From a virus, in the IMG/VR virus record IMGVR_UViG_3300032288_004702, positions 92,277-156,276 of that record: DNA of 64,000 nt. One strand, given 5' to 3'. This document shows positions 1 to 7,360 of this stretch, in pieces. Every line of letters starts with the position of its first letter. The first letter of the stretch is position 1. The translations under genes were made by a program, and so were the position numbers. The notes under the pieces were generated by a model. It had not been told where the DNA came from and did no database searches. It worked only from the letters and a program-made list of their open reading frames with translations.

Positions 1-195
1 CAATCTCCTTTTTTGCTTTCTTCACCCAAGACCTCCTTTGTTGGCTGGTTGCCTCAGATAGTGCCGGGAATTTCCTCTAGCGCATACTCCACCTACCACA
101 AAAGACACAAAAACTACTAGACACGCACGACACCACACTTATGGTGTAGAAATATAAAAGGAGAGAAAAAAGGGGAGATTTCTCAGGAGACTCAC

Positions 196-546
196 TTGTC
201 AGACGCCGGCAAAAAGCCCACACAAAAATCACCCAATAAAAATGGGCAACCAGATACAGGACTAGATATACCTCGTAAGTCTTGGTTTGACCTTGCTAGT
301 TGCAAAGGGAAAACCGAACTTATGTTTCCCAAACAACATAAGGACATTACATACATTGCGCAGGCGCGAGCCATCTGCAAATCATGCCCAGTGAAGAAGG
401 AGTGTTTGGAGTACGCCCTAGAGTTCCCACCGGCAGATATGCATGGGGTATGGGCTGGTTTGACTAGTAGGCAGCTGGCGGCCGAACAGCGAAGACGCAA
501 GATAAAGCCAACCCGACCAACCCTTGCACAGATGTGGGGGGACTAG
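196..546 (+). CDS. WhiB-family Fe-S transcription regulator
   Basis: WhiB-like proteins bind a 4Fe-4S cluster and usually act through the principal sigma factor of actinobacteria; phage copies can reprogramme host transcription. The 116-residue product has the four cluster cysteines (C36, then C61-x2-C64-x5-C70), the turn GVWAG at about 84-88 (family form GVWGG), and a basic tail RRRKIKP. The TTG start is chosen because AGGAGA lies 5-10 bases upstream. A 27-residue membrane peptide overlaps its stop codon. Family call is firm; target genes are unknown. Confidence 0.93.
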   Translation: MSDAGKKPTQKSPNKNGQPDTGLDIPRKSWFDLASCKGKTELMFPKQHKDITYIAQARAICKSCPVKKECLEYALEFPPADMHGVWAGLTSRQLAAEQRRRKIKPTRPTLAQMWGD

Positions 547-629
547 TGATTGGGACCCTGGTTACATTCGCAGTGGTAATCGCCGGCATTATCTATATGG
601 AGAGAGGGCTCTTCAAAGATAAAGACTAG
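546..629 (+). CDS. 27-aa single-span membrane peptide coupled to WhiB
   Basis: The GTG start shares its G with the WhiB TAG stop (TAGTG), a layout typical of translational coupling. The peptide is one hydrophobic segment (IGTLVTFAVVIAGIIYM) followed by a charged tail ending FKDKD. No known family. It could be a membrane anchor or holin-like micropeptide, but only the coupling and the hydrophobic segment are visible. Confidence 0.5.
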   Translation: MIGTLVTFAVVIAGIIYMERGLFKDKD

Positions 630-704
630 TGGAGCCCTCGGTCAGGATTGAACTGACGACCTACCGCTTACAAGGCGGTTGCTCTACCACTGAGCTACAA
701 GGGC
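630..704 (-). tRNA. tRNA-Thr (TGT)
   Basis: Complete cloverleaf on the minus strand. The acceptor GCCCTTG pairs with CGAGGGC, the anticodon stem ACCGC/GCGGT encloses loop CTTGTAA (anticodon TGT), and CCA is encoded. It lies alone, far from the other tRNA genes. Confidence 0.93.
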
Positions 705-889
705 AAGTGTCAGGCAGAAGCCAAAGGTTCGAACAATGCACCCACCTGACAGGGGAATGGTAGCGCAGGAATAATCAAATCATCAACCGAATAAAGACGC
801 AAAAAGGGCTGGAAAGTTACCGCCCGCGTCGGATTTTCAAATTTTTTAAAATTTTGTAATTGCTAATTACCGATTGTCAAGAGTTGCGG

Positions 890-1234
890 CTACTGAATTC
901 TCAGATTGCAAGTCTCACAAAATTGCATGTCATTTAATTGGGTAATTTTTTTGTCGCACTCTTTTTTGCCGCACGGCTGCAGGATGTGCTCTCCCCGGAT
1001 GTAGGCCAGCACGGTCTCTTCTACTGTGGGGATAGAGAACTGTGCGGAGCCGGCGTTGGGTATCCCCTTGTCAGCCCGGATGAATTCCCAGACGGCGTAC
1101 AAGATGACGTCATTTACTGCTAAACCCTTTTTGCGGGCATAGTCGATTATCTCGTTTTTCTGTTTGCCCTTCATGCGGACATTCAAGACGACGTACTTAT
1201 CTACAAAGCGCGTCTTTTCTGCGCGCCGGCCCAT
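890..1234 (-). CDS. Small protein with helical N-terminus and C-terminal zinc-ribbon-like cysteines
   Basis: 114 residues. The first 55 look like a ribbon-helix-helix or similar small DNA-binding fold (VVLNVRMKGKQKNEIIDYA). Four cysteines near the end (C88, C93, C106, C109) could bind zinc. The ATG overlaps the TGA of the upstream RHH gene (TGATG), so the two are probably co-translated. Function unknown; DNA binding is an inference. Confidence 0.7.
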   Translation of the reverse strand: MGRRAEKTRFVDKYVVLNVRMKGKQKNEIIDYARKKGLAVNDVILYAVWEFIRADKGIPNAGSAQFSIPTVEETVLAYIRGEHILQPCGKKECDKKITQLNDMQFCETCNLRIQ

Positions 1235-1398
1235 CAGCTGTCGCGTTCGACTAGGGCTTTGATGTAGTCAGTGAGGGTGAGGTCTACTGCCTCCGCCTGG
1301 GCAATGAGTTTTTCTTTGAACTCTTTACTTACTCGGAGAGTGAGGGTGACTACCGGTTTTGTTGGTTGTGTAACAGGGCGGCCGGGATTGCGCTTCAT
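1234..1398 (-). CDS. 54-aa ribbon-helix-helix (Arc/MetJ/CopG-type) protein
   Basis: A short beta strand (PVVTLTLRVS) is followed by two helices (KEFKEKLIAQAEA, TLTDYIKALVERD), the layout of RHH repressors that bind DNA as dimers. First gene of a two-gene unit with a 1-base overlap into the next gene. A phage or antitoxin-type repressor is plausible; no partner toxin is evident. Confidence 0.75.
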   Translation of the reverse strand: MKRNPGRPVTQPTKPVVTLTLRVSKEFKEKLIAQAEAVDLTLTDYIKALVERDS

Positions 1399-1570
1399 GC
1401 CCCGAATTTACTGCAATACGAATAGCCTCATTGCAACAACGATGCAAAACACGCATACTAGCCTAAAGAACAAATCAAAAGGGGAGTACATTATTTTCCA
1501 AATCAAAGTTGTGGAACAAATGAGAGCAAGTATTTTGAGAAACAACATTTGGGCAACTCCAATTGGGTAA

Positions 1571-2065
1571 TTATTTTTGGGCAATCTTTTTTGACGGGGG
1601 GTCTGGTACAGCGTACTTATCTCCCTCGAGCTGGGAGACAATCTTTTCGTACATCGAGCAGAATGCTGCCCTGTCTGCATTGGTGTGGAGGTTATAGGCA
1701 GACTGGCCCATTGCCTGAACGGTTTTAGAGAGTGCCTCTGATACCTCTATGGACGGAGGCATACCAGAGTTGACCTCCTGGGATAGGGTAATCCATTTAC
1801 CCCAAGCAATAAGGGGGTCATCGAATGGGGGTATTTTTGTGGTGTTATCAATTGTGGCTTTTCTGAGCTCACCTGGTCGGGGCATAAAGTCTCGAGTTAC
1901 TGCCATATTGCGGAAAGAGCGCTTGACATCTGCGAGCTCGAGGTCGTGCAGGAGCTCGTACCATGCATTGAGGAGAGCCTGAACCTCTTCGTCCTTTGTG
2001 GGCATCTCTAGGCGGTAGGTGGCATAGGCCTGGTCTACTAGCTCTACCAGCTCTGACTTGTTCAT
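1571..2065 (-). CDS. G39P-like helicase loader (candidate)
   Basis: 164 residues. The central pattern (VQALLNAWYELLHDLELADV, later MPRPGELRKA) resembles the N-terminal domain of phage G39P-type proteins, which load or restrain the DnaB replicative helicase. The ATG overlaps the stop of a replisome-organiser-like gene by 4 bases, which supports a replication role. The call rests on a remembered family pattern, so moderate confidence. Confidence 0.6.
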   Translation of the reverse strand: MNKSELVELVDQAYATYRLEMPTKDEEVQALLNAWYELLHDLELADVKRSFRNMAVTRDFMPRPGELRKATIDNTTKIPPFDDPLIAWGKWITLSQEVNSGMPPSIEVSEALSKTVQAMGQSAYNLHTNADRAAFCSMYEKIVSQLEGDKYAVPDPPSKKIAQK

Positions 2066-2436
2066 TCGTTTGCCCAGTTAGATTTAGCTGATTTATTGCC
2101 GGCGTCGTACAGCTCCTGGAACTTCTCTACATGAGCTGCATCTCGGAATATGACGGATATGTCATTGTAGGCAGTCTTCTGTTTGTTCTTCCCCATATGG
2201 AAGTCTGACAGTGCACAGCCGGCGATGGCCTCTTTGCAGCCCTCGACGTTGTATACGGCGATTGCCCATCTGAGGTCTCTCTCGCGCTTGATGTCGAGCT
2301 GGGCGCGCTTCTTGCCCATTGTGTGCTTCCAGTATTCGAAGACTTCCAGCACCAGAGGGAAAGCTACTTTCTTTCCAATCTCTACTTTGTTCTTATTGTG
2401 GGCATTTGGCCCACGCCCCTTCTTTTCAGTACTCAT
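2062..2436 (-). CDS. Replisome-organiser-like phage replication protein
   Basis: 124 residues from ATG (a TTG three codons earlier is also open). The C-terminal block (DFHMGKNKQKTAYNDISVIF, then RDAAHVEKF) matches a segment common at the end of phage replication initiators and DnaD/organiser proteins. The N-terminus is basic. The ATG lies 7 nt after a -10-like TAGATT, so the mRNA may be leaderless. Overlaps the helicase-loader candidate by 4 bases. Confidence 0.65.
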   Translation of the reverse strand: MSTEKKGRGPNAHNKNKVEIGKKVAFPLVLEVFEYWKHTMGKKRAQLDIKRERDLRWAIAVYNVEGCKEAIAGCALSDFHMGKNKQKTAYNDISVIFRDAAHVEKFQELYDAGNKSAKSNWANE

Positions 2437-2443
2437 CTTGTCC

Positions 2444-2473
2444 AATCTAGTTGAAGTCTTCCGCCACCGTCAA
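2444..2473 (-). promoter_or_regulatory. Promoter with TGACGGTGG box, leaderless geometry
   Basis: Minus strand -35 TTGACG, 18 bp, -10 TAGATT, then 7 nt to the ATG at 2436. The -35 is part of the recurring TGACGGTGG(T/C)GGAA box. Confidence 0.55.
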
Positions 2474-2652
2474 ACAAATTCGGGAAAATCTGATTTTGGA
2501 CAGACTTCACCTTAAGTCCCTTTGTCACTTTGGTAGGAGATTTAACTCTCGTTATTTCCGTGAATGGAATCTATTGCCGCTTGGCCAGTAAAGATACTTT
2601 GGAGGGGGGTTCGGGGGGAACCTTTACAAATGTTTTGCAAAAGGGCAACCCG

Positions 2653-2747
2653 AAAAACACCTCCCCTCGAAGGTGTCGAAAAATTCTGTAGGCGTGACGC
2701 TGGCCGGCGTCTGGAAATTTCCAATTTCGCTCTATCGAGCTAGATGG
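2653..2747 (-). ncRNA. Candidate ~95-nt non-coding RNA
   Basis: A promoter at 2754-2782 and an intrinsic-terminator-like hairpin (ACACCT, 8-nt loop, AGGTGT, then TTTTT at 2653-2676) delimit a short transcript. No start codon with a ribosome site is visible between them. It occupies the otherwise gene-free 2446-2998 stretch. Could be a regulatory sRNA or an attenuated leader; untested. Confidence 0.4.
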
Positions 2748-2753
2748 TCGATG

Positions 2754-2782
2754 ACGATAGCAGGCTCTTCCACCACCGTCAA
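2754..2782 (-). promoter_or_regulatory. Sigma70-like promoter of the candidate ncRNA
   Basis: -35 TTGACG (start of the TGACGGTGGTGGAA box at 2768-2781), 17 bp spacer, -10 TATCGT on the minus strand. Confidence 0.5.
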
Positions 2783-2926
2783 CCACTACCCGGGGATTTT
2801 TTATTTTTCTCCACGGCCGCCGGGCCGGCGCGGAAAAATCTGACAAAACTTGCAAGCACGACTAATTACATCGTGGTAAGTTAGCGGGGCTTCTTACGGG
2901 TTCCCCCTTTCGCCCGGAAAGAAGTA

Positions 2927-2985
2927 GCCCCCGGGTTGAGTTCGTTGATGGGTTGGTAGGTGGCCGTCTTCGACTCCCCGGGGGC
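2927..2985. repeat. Inverted repeat with 9-bp GC arms
   Basis: Arms GCCCCCGGG (2927-2935) and CCCGGGGGC (2977-2985) enclose 41 nt. It lies just past the stop of the leftward gene at 2999, so it may be its terminator, although no T-run follows. The acceptor-like ends recall a tRNA, but no T-arm or anticodon arm fits. Confidence 0.45.
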
Positions 2986-2998
2986 ACCTTCGCTTTAT

Positions 2999-3415
2999 CT
3001 ACTCTCCACCCCAGTAGTCTTTGTTCTTTTTCTTGCTGCTGTGCCGCGGGAGGAATTTTGATGATGCTGCTTCCTGCTGCAGCTGCGCCTGCCGCTGAGC
3101 TGCACGTGGGTCTGAGAGTTTGGCAAGAATTTCCTTGGTCTCGCCATCGAGGCCGCCACCGACAGTCTTCGAGTAATTCGACGGGTGCTCCATCCGGTTG
3201 CGTGCTTTTTCTTTTATTTCCTCTTCGAGAAGAAATTGCTGCAGCTCTAGCTCGAGCAGGGTTTGTGCGTTTTTTTCGATATTCCGCGGATTCGTCAGTG
3301 TCCGGTATTTAAATCTATCCAGGTACCTGCCGGCGACGCCGGCCATGGCAGCAATAAAAACGATAATTGTTGCAACTGCTGCCGCGGTGAGAATCATTGA
3401 GATAAATGTGTTCAT
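2999..3415 (-). CDS. Membrane-anchored coiled-coil protein, unknown
   Basis: 138 residues. One N-terminal membrane segment (about 5-28, AAAVATIIVFIAAMAGVAG) is followed by a long charged helix (about 45-75, LLELELQQFLLEEEIKEK) and a Lys/Gln-rich tail. The ATG overlaps the stop of the preceding small membrane protein by 4 bases. Architecture resembles phage spanin or anchor proteins, but there is no lipobox, so function is open. Confidence 0.65.
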   Translation of the reverse strand: MNTFISMILTAAAVATIIVFIAAMAGVAGRYLDRFKYRTLTNPRNIEKNAQTLLELELQQFLLEEEIKEKARNRMEHPSNYSKTVGGGLDGETKEILAKLSDPRAAQRQAQLQQEAASSKFLPRHSSKKKNKDYWGGE

Positions 3416-3540
3416 GATTGTTTTTTCCTTTGTTCAAATTTATTGATTATTTCTTCCAGACGGCCGTCGTTTACTCGAGGGACCAGCCAGAAAAAGAACC
3501 AGAAGACCATGGCCATGTATGAGAAAAATGCAATTTTCAT
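3412..3540 (-). CDS. 42-aa membrane protein, unknown
   Basis: A very aromatic hydrophobic span (FFSYMAMVFWFFFWLV) is followed by a charged helix (NDGRLEEIINKFEQRKK). It overlaps both neighbours by 4 bases (ATGA), so it sits in the middle of a coupled set of three genes. Small size and topology would suit a holin-like or anchor role; not recognised. Confidence 0.6.
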   Translation of the reverse strand: MKIAFFSYMAMVFWFFFWLVPRVNDGRLEEIINKFEQRKKQS

Positions 3541-3686
3541 TCGCCGACCTCGTCGAGGTATGAGTCCCTAAGACCATCGCAATAATCCTGATATTGCGCT
3601 TTTATCTCGGCCTCACGTAGAAGATGGTCATCCCGACGGCTTTCCTCAAAAGCCAGGAATTCTGCATTGATGTTTTCAGGGCCCAT
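3537..3686 (-). CDS. 49-aa acidic helical protein, unknown
   Basis: Predicted all-helical, charge-rich (AEFLAFEESRRDDHLLREAE). Overlaps the downstream membrane-protein gene by 4 bases, indicating one transcript. No family recognised. Confidence 0.6.
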   Translation of the reverse strand: MGPENINAEFLAFEESRRDDHLLREAEIKAQYQDYCDGLRDSYLDEVGE

Positions 3687-3688
3687 GG

Positions 3689-3961
3689 TTACCTGCCGGC
3701 GGCCAGAAGTTCTTCGTGTTTTTCCACAGTTTCTAGATACGTGTCGACTACACGTATGAAAGTCGCAGAGAAAACCATCCGTGTAGCCATCGACATATCG
3801 TCGATTTTTTCGAATATTCCCCCCATGACAAGAAGCTTCTGTCTAACCGCATCCAGATTTTCTGCACGCTCTTCAGGAGCATAGGGATTACCAGTTATCT
3901 CGTCATAGAGAATTGCATCTTGCAACTTTTCGGCGAGGAGCTCTGAGTTAAAGTTTTCCAT
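3689..3961 (-). CDS. 90-aa hypothetical protein
   Basis: Soluble helical protein (NSELLAEKLQDAILYDEIT; later TYLETVEKHEELLA). Separated by 2 bases from the next leftward gene. The first GTAGATAA-type sites of the accessory region appear just upstream (about 3961-3990). Not recognised. Confidence 0.65.
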   Translation of the reverse strand: MENFNSELLAEKLQDAILYDEITGNPYAPEERAENLDAVRQKLLVMGGIFEKIDDMSMATRMVFSATFIRVVDTYLETVEKHEELLAAGR

Positions 3962-3989
3962 TTATCTAGTACCTGTCTTTTGAAGTTAT

Positions 3990-4253
3990 CTACTGGCCGC
4001 GCCGGCCGCGAAAACTTTTCCTTTTTTTGATTTTGTAGCCGGCGAGCTCGAGCTCTTCGATTACATGTGCTGGGATTCCCGCCCAAACGACGACACCTTT
4101 ATGTACCAGTGCACGTGCGATTGCTGCCTGCTTTCCTGGGAGTTCATCAATTCGTTGATGGAGCGCTGCCGGCGTGACGGGGTGTCTTGGAATCGGAGAG
4201 CTATTAAAAACTTCCCAGGGGTCAATGTCTTCGCGGTCTTCCACCACCGTCAA
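3990..4253 (-). CDS. 87-aa hypothetical protein with TTG start inside a conserved box
   Basis: Reading begins at TTG, preceded by AAGGAAAGG, and the first codons (Met-Thr-Val-Val-Glu) are the recurring DNA box TTGACGGTGGTGG. The body is helical (HQRIDELPGKQAAIARALV) with a basic tail (KIKKRKSFRGRRG). Because the box recurs upstream of unrelated genes, the first five residues may be dictated by DNA function. Family unknown. Confidence 0.6.
   Translation of the reverse strand: MTVVEDREDIDPWEVFNSSPIPRHPVTPAALHQRIDELPGKQAAIARALVHKGVVVWAGIPAHVIEELELAGYKIKKRKSFRGRRGQ
4239..4252 (-). promoter_or_regulatory. TGACGGTGGTGGAA box
   Basis: Exact copy on the minus strand, overlapping the TTG start of the 87-residue gene. 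No good -10 follows at 17-18 bp, so promoter function is doubtful here. Confidence 0.4.
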
Positions 4254-4262
4254 TCCCTTTCC

Positions 4263-4952
4263 TTAGATGTCTTTGGTTAAATCTAACAGAAACCAGCCAC
4301 GTTCCCACATCATGCCGATAGCCGAGTATCCGATGATGTCGGTGTATGTATCTGTTAGAGATTCATTGGCCGCCTTGCCGCTGCGCGCCAGATGCAGATT
4401 CTTCAATCTTGCGATTTTGTCATGTGTCCGGACAACCAGGCCTCGACGTCCAAAACGTGCAATATTGTGATGTCCGTAATCTGACTGCTTTCGAATCAGG
4501 GTTTCTGTGATGTCTTCCCGAATCATCCAACTATCGAAGACGCCGGCTGCGGATGCTGAATTATTTGAAATTTCTGGATGGCCGCCAGGGCCGCGGGACG
4601 GAAATAAATTCCCGTTTTTCATCCCAACAGCTGCAGCTATAGAACCGAGAATTCTCCATTCTTCAACCCAGTACATCTCGTCCGCCTGAAACCAGTCCAT
4701 GGTCTGGACCATTCCCTCAAAATGGTTATCTACCATCGAGAGTCCCTCGAGTACAGAATTTAAAAAATCGTCGATTTCTGCCGCCGGGCCGCTCGAGCTG
4801 ATAATTCTCTTTTTTCCGTTTTCTTCAAAGTTCCGGAGGTGCACCAGGGGTGCATCCGCTCTATTGAAAATCTCAGAAACGCAGATTGCTGCAGCTTCTT
4901 GCCAGCTCCTTGGGTGCTCTGGTTCGAGCTCTTCCACCACCGTCAACATCAT
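4263..4952 (-). CDS. DUF1599-like (nucleotide-modification associated) protein
   Basis: 229 residues. The C-terminal third (YGHHNIARFGRRGLVVRTHD, DKIARLKNL, then TDTYTDIIGYSAIGMM) matches a domain found in phages with modified nucleotides or nucleotide metabolism (DUF1599 / nucleotide modification associated domain 1). The N-terminal half is unrecognised. The tandem ATG start is followed at once by the TTGACGGTGGTGG box. Its role, perhaps in nucleotide pool or DNA modification, is inferred from the family only. Confidence 0.7.
   Translation of the reverse strand: MMLTVVEELEPEHPRSWQEAAAICVSEIFNRADAPLVHLRNFEENGKKRIISSSGPAAEIDDFLNSVLEGLSMVDNHFEGMVQTMDWFQADEMYWVEEWRILGSIAAAVGMKNGNLFPSRGPGGHPEISNNSASAAGVFDSWMIREDITETLIRKQSDYGHHNIARFGRRGLVVRTHDKIARLKNLHLARSGKAANESLTDTYTDIIGYSAIGMMWERGWFLLDLTKDI
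4932..4945 (-). promoter_or_regulatory. TGACGGTGGTGGAA box
   Basis: Falls three codons into the DUF1599-like gene, right after a GTAGATAA site at its start. Same orientation as all other copies. Confidence 0.4.
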
Positions 4953-4975
4953 TTATCTACCTTCGGACTTATCTA

Positions 4976-5437
4976 CTACTCCCCCGCCAGCAGGTCATCC
5001 CAGCTAGCAGGAGGGTTCGCCTTCATTTCCACTCTAACCATTTCGGCCAGCTCTTCCAACTGCCCAACCCAGAAAGCGTCGGAAACTCCAGGGAGCCCCG
5101 TCTTTTTTTCCATTGAATCGACGCTGTCGAGGCGCTCTGCAATGAAATCACGGGAAAAGGCAGCGATGATTGATTTGTCCCCAGCTCCACGCATGAGTAC
5201 TGGACCGCTTTGTCCATCCAAGGCCTCGGACGGAACATGTATCCCCGTCACAACATATTTGTTGTCATCTGTGAAAATGAAAATAATGTTGTTGTTCTCT
5301 TCGTCAACCAGGGAAAGCTGGCTAGCCACTTCGGCCGCCACGTCTTTCGAAATATCTGATTTTTCAAGCATCGCAATGAGCTCTTCTTTGTTGAATTTCT
5401 CTGAATTCCCCACTGGGTCCCAGTAGCTGTCTCTCAT
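4976..5437 (-). CDS. 153-aa hypothetical protein
   Basis: Start ATG (MRDSYWDP) has AAAGGA upstream and overlaps the stop of a zinc-ribbon gene by 4 bases. Helical segments (KEELIAMLEKSDISKDVAAE) flank a beta-rich middle (NNNIIFIFTDDNKYVVTGI). It ends in GAG-TAG where the TAG belongs to a GTAGATAA site. Not recognised. Confidence 0.7.
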   Translation of the reverse strand: MRDSYWDPVGNSEKFNKEELIAMLEKSDISKDVAAEVASQLSLVDEENNNIIFIFTDDNKYVVTGIHVPSEALDGQSGPVLMRGAGDKSIIAAFSRDFIAERLDSVDSMEKKTGLPGVSDAFWVGQLEELAEMVRVEMKANPPASWDDLLAGE

Positions 5438-5604
5438 ATTTTTTCCTTTTTTATTTCGTCGATGGCCGACGTCGTTTCGACGAAGCCAGGGATATGTGCT
5501 GGTAAACCACATAAATCGCAAATTGCGTTTGTCGAGCTCTGGGTTGAGTTTTTGATTTTCTCAAAAAGAACAGAGCCGCACTCGAGGCATTCGTGTGCTG
5601 GCAT
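5434..5604 (-). CDS. 56-aa zinc-ribbon mini-protein
   Basis: Two cysteine pairs (C-L-E-C near residue 6-9 and C-D-L-C near 29-32) form a classic zinc ribbon. Coupled by overlaps to genes on both sides (TGATG upstream, ATGA downstream). One of many Cys-rich mini-proteins here; partner unknown. Confidence 0.65.
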   Translation of the reverse strand: MPAHECLECGSVLFEKIKNSTQSSTNAICDLCGLPAHIPGFVETTSAIDEIKKEKI

Positions 5605-5837
5605 CAGGCTGGAGTCGCCGATGTCTCGAAAACCATGTAACCCTCAATGGCTGTGTGTCCCCAGTCGAGTGGGTCGCACTGAACAATGCCAGTAACCCAC
5701 GCTCTTTTAGGCATGGGCGCTAGTGGGTCTTCGCCGATTTCTTTTCGGACTTTTTCTATTGCGTCACCAAGTGCACGCTGCGGTGATTCTGACTCAACAT
5801 CAACACCGACCATTACCTGAACTCTGTAAGTAGGCAT
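5604..5837 (-). CDS. 77-aa hypothetical protein
   Basis: Starts at ATG (MPTYRVQVMVGVDVES) with GAGGAGGGG just upstream. Looks like a small alpha/beta fold with alternating strands (YRVQVMVGVDV) and a helix (ALGDAIEKVRKEI). Overlaps both neighbours by 1 base. Not recognised. Confidence 0.7.
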   Translation of the reverse strand: MPTYRVQVMVGVDVESESPQRALGDAIEKVRKEIGEDPLAPMPKRAWVTGIVQCDPLDWGHTAIEGYMVFETSATPA

Positions 5838-6016
5838 TACCCCTCCTCGTATTCGCATTTTTGACCATCGCAGCTGCCGTACTGTCTGCAAAAAACTGAA
5901 TAATTCAGGCAGTTCGGGTCACGTGAATCTTCCGCCTCAGGCTGGCTGCGCTCAGCTTTACGGCGTCCACGGGATTTACCTAGTTTGTAGACGACTAGGT
6001 GACTGACAAGTCCCAT
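5837..6016 (-). CDS. 59-aa Cys-rich basic protein
   Basis: A basic N-terminal half (KLGKSRGRRKAER) precedes a cluster C-x6-C-x5-C-x4-C that may bind zinc. The start shares bases with the stop of the next gene upstream (TAATG). Possible nucleic-acid binder; inference only. Confidence 0.6.
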   Translation of the reverse strand: MGLVSHLVVYKLGKSRGRRKAERSQPEAEDSRDPNCLNYSVFCRQYGSCDGQKCEYEEG

Positions 6017-6240
6017 TACTTATCTACTGCCTCTTCACTGACAGCCAGCGAGATGCTTTCCCACAGGTCGTTTTCGGGGTGTTCGTCAAACGCTTGACAA
6101 ATCTTCTCCCATGCTTCTTGGGTCAGTTCCACTTCGTCATCCGCTGAGTAGTCAAAGTCGCTCTTCGTGTAGACGACTGCGCAGATTTCCTCTGCGGGAT
6201 TCAGTTTCTGTAAAGCTTTGATGAGTGTTTGGACTTGCAT
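6016..6240 (-). CDS. 74-aa hypothetical acidic protein, leaderless candidate
   Basis: Sequence MQVQTLIKALQKLNPAEEIC is typical of small phage proteins with an N-terminal helix and an acidic middle. The last residues Val-Asp-Lys are encoded by an AGTAGATAAGT motif. The ATG lies 6 nt after the -10 of a near-consensus promoter. Family not assigned. Confidence 0.7.
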   Translation of the reverse strand: MQVQTLIKALQKLNPAEEICAVVYTKSDFDYSADDEVELTQEAWEKICQAFDEHPENDLWESISLAVSEEAVDK

Positions 6241-6246
6241 GACGAC

Positions 6247-6275
6247 ACTCTATCCACCACCGTCGGTTTTGTCAA
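6247..6275 (-). promoter_or_regulatory. Near-consensus leaderless promoter
   Basis: -35 TTGACA, 17 bp, -10 TAGAGT, then 6 nt to the ATG at 6240. Here the GACGGTGGTGGA box lies inside the spacer, where a bound protein would block or aid polymerase. Confidence 0.7.
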
Positions 6276-6355
6276 CCTCTTTTTAAATCTGTCCAGTAAA
6301 TAAAAAATGAGATTCTGCAAGCGGGCGAACATGTGTTCGTACTAATGTCTCATTC

Positions 6356-6730
6356 ATGGACAACAGCACAAAATTCAATATGTATGTGGAAGCCCTCGAG
6401 CTGTACATTTCAAAAAATGGAAATTCTAAAATTCCAGCATCACATGTTGAAATCGTAAATGAAAAAACAATTTCTCTTGGCGCATGGGCCGGATACATCC
6501 GTCAGAGATTTCGCAAAAATCAACTTCCCGCAGCACGTGTAGCCAGACTTGAACAAATCAACGGCTGGCAGTGGGGGCCATTTCAGCCAGGGCCGGCGAC
6601 GGATTCTGCAAGAAATGAATCAATTCGCGAGCTTCGCATTCAGGGCAAGTCTCTTCGGGAAATCGCAGATGAGTTTGATTTGTCGCGGCAGCGCGTACAT
6701 CAAATCATCAAAAAGATGAAAATTTCGTAG
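6356..6730 (+). CDS. Helicase-associated domain fused to sigma-region-4-like HTH
   Basis: 124 residues. Residues about 35-80 (LGAWAGYIRQRFRKNQLPAA, then RLEQINGWQWGP) match the helicase-associated (HA) domain, a small DNA-binding repeat. Residues about 88-122 (SIRELRIQGKSLREIADEF, then SRQRVHQIIKKM) form a helix-turn-helix like sigma region 4. The pairing suggests a DNA-binding regulator. It is among the few rightward genes in this part and lies next to the start of the motif-rich region. Good domain support; function inferred. Confidence 0.75.
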   Translation: MDNSTKFNMYVEALELYISKNGNSKIPASHVEIVNEKTISLGAWAGYIRQRFRKNQLPAARVARLEQINGWQWGPFQPGPATDSARNESIRELRIQGKSLREIADEFDLSRQRVHQIIKKMKIS

Positions 6731-6742
6731 GGCCGTCCGGTC

Positions 6743-6756
6743 TTCCACCACCGTCA
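6743..6756 (-). promoter_or_regulatory. TGACGGTGGTGGAA box
   Basis: Copy between two rightward genes, still in the minus orientation. No leftward gene follows directly. Confidence 0.35.
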
Positions 6757-6780
6757 TTAAGTTTCCGCGAGGGGGAAAAC

Positions 6781-7092
6781 ATGGTTTCTCAAAATTGGAA
6801 AAATACGAACAAAACTTCTGGGTCGTTTCCTCGGGCTTTCCGAGATTCGCCGATTTCGGGCGGGGCTCCCACCCCAAAGAAGGGTGGTCGTGACAGCCGG
6901 CGAGAGGGGAACGCATTTCTTGGATTTCTGTTGCTCGTCGGGATACACACCGTTCTGCTGTGGCTTGCCGTGCGTGTCGCAGAATCGGCAGGAATCGTGA
7001 CATGGAATGTCGGCTGGTGGGATTCACTGAAACTCGCCACGCTGTATGTCGTGTGGAAGGCTGTCGCTCTCATGGCTTGGAATCGCCACTGA
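6781..7092 (+). CDS. Two-span membrane protein, unknown
   Basis: 103 residues; GAGGGGG precedes the ATG. A soluble, basic first 40 residues is followed by two hydrophobic segments (FLGFLLLVGIHTVLLWLAV and LATLYVVWKAVALM). Topology would suit a holin or a membrane anchor. Not recognised. Confidence 0.55.
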   Translation: MVSQNWKNTNKTSGSFPRAFRDSPISGGAPTPKKGGRDSRREGNAFLGFLLLVGIHTVLLWLAVRVAESAGIVTWNVGWWDSLKLATLYVVWKAVALMAWNRH

Positions 7093-7213
7093 CGCACCGA
7101 GAGAGACTTATCTACTCCTAGTACCACTGGCGATACATGCATGCATGACGCATGCACCGAGCATGCCGTGAGCATGCCTGCCAGCACGAACAGGAGCAGA
7201 GTAGATAAGTGGG

Positions 7214-7360
7214 TCACGAGCGGTACTCTGCCCACGGGTCACGCCCTGCGCTCAACTCTGCCTGCTCCCATTCCAGCAACGCATACGCCCATGAATCGCA
7301 CTGTGCGCATGGACACTTGCTCTCATGTCCTTCGGGCTGTTCGGGTCGTGGTGTCCTCAC
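7214..7360 (-). CDS. 48-aa Cys-rich protein
   Basis: A KCPCAQC knot in mid-sequence and an aromatic tail (DSWAYALLEWEQAEL). The GTG start overlaps the TGA of the upstream gene by 4 bases, arguing that it is translated. Downstream (7093-7213) is spacer with GTAGATAA sites and GCATGC repeats. Confidence 0.55.
   Translation of the reverse strand: MRTPRPEQPEGHESKCPCAQCDSWAYALLEWEQAELSAGRDPWAEYRS

Noticed and set aside
2571-2855. 94-residue leftward reading frame
   Set aside because: It runs through the predicted promoter and terminator of the candidate ncRNA, has no ribosome site and has unlikely composition.
2927-2993. tRNA or tmRNA end at the GCCCCCGGG inverted repeat
   Set aside because: Acceptor-like pairing exists but the T-arm, anticodon arm and D-arm cannot be formed.
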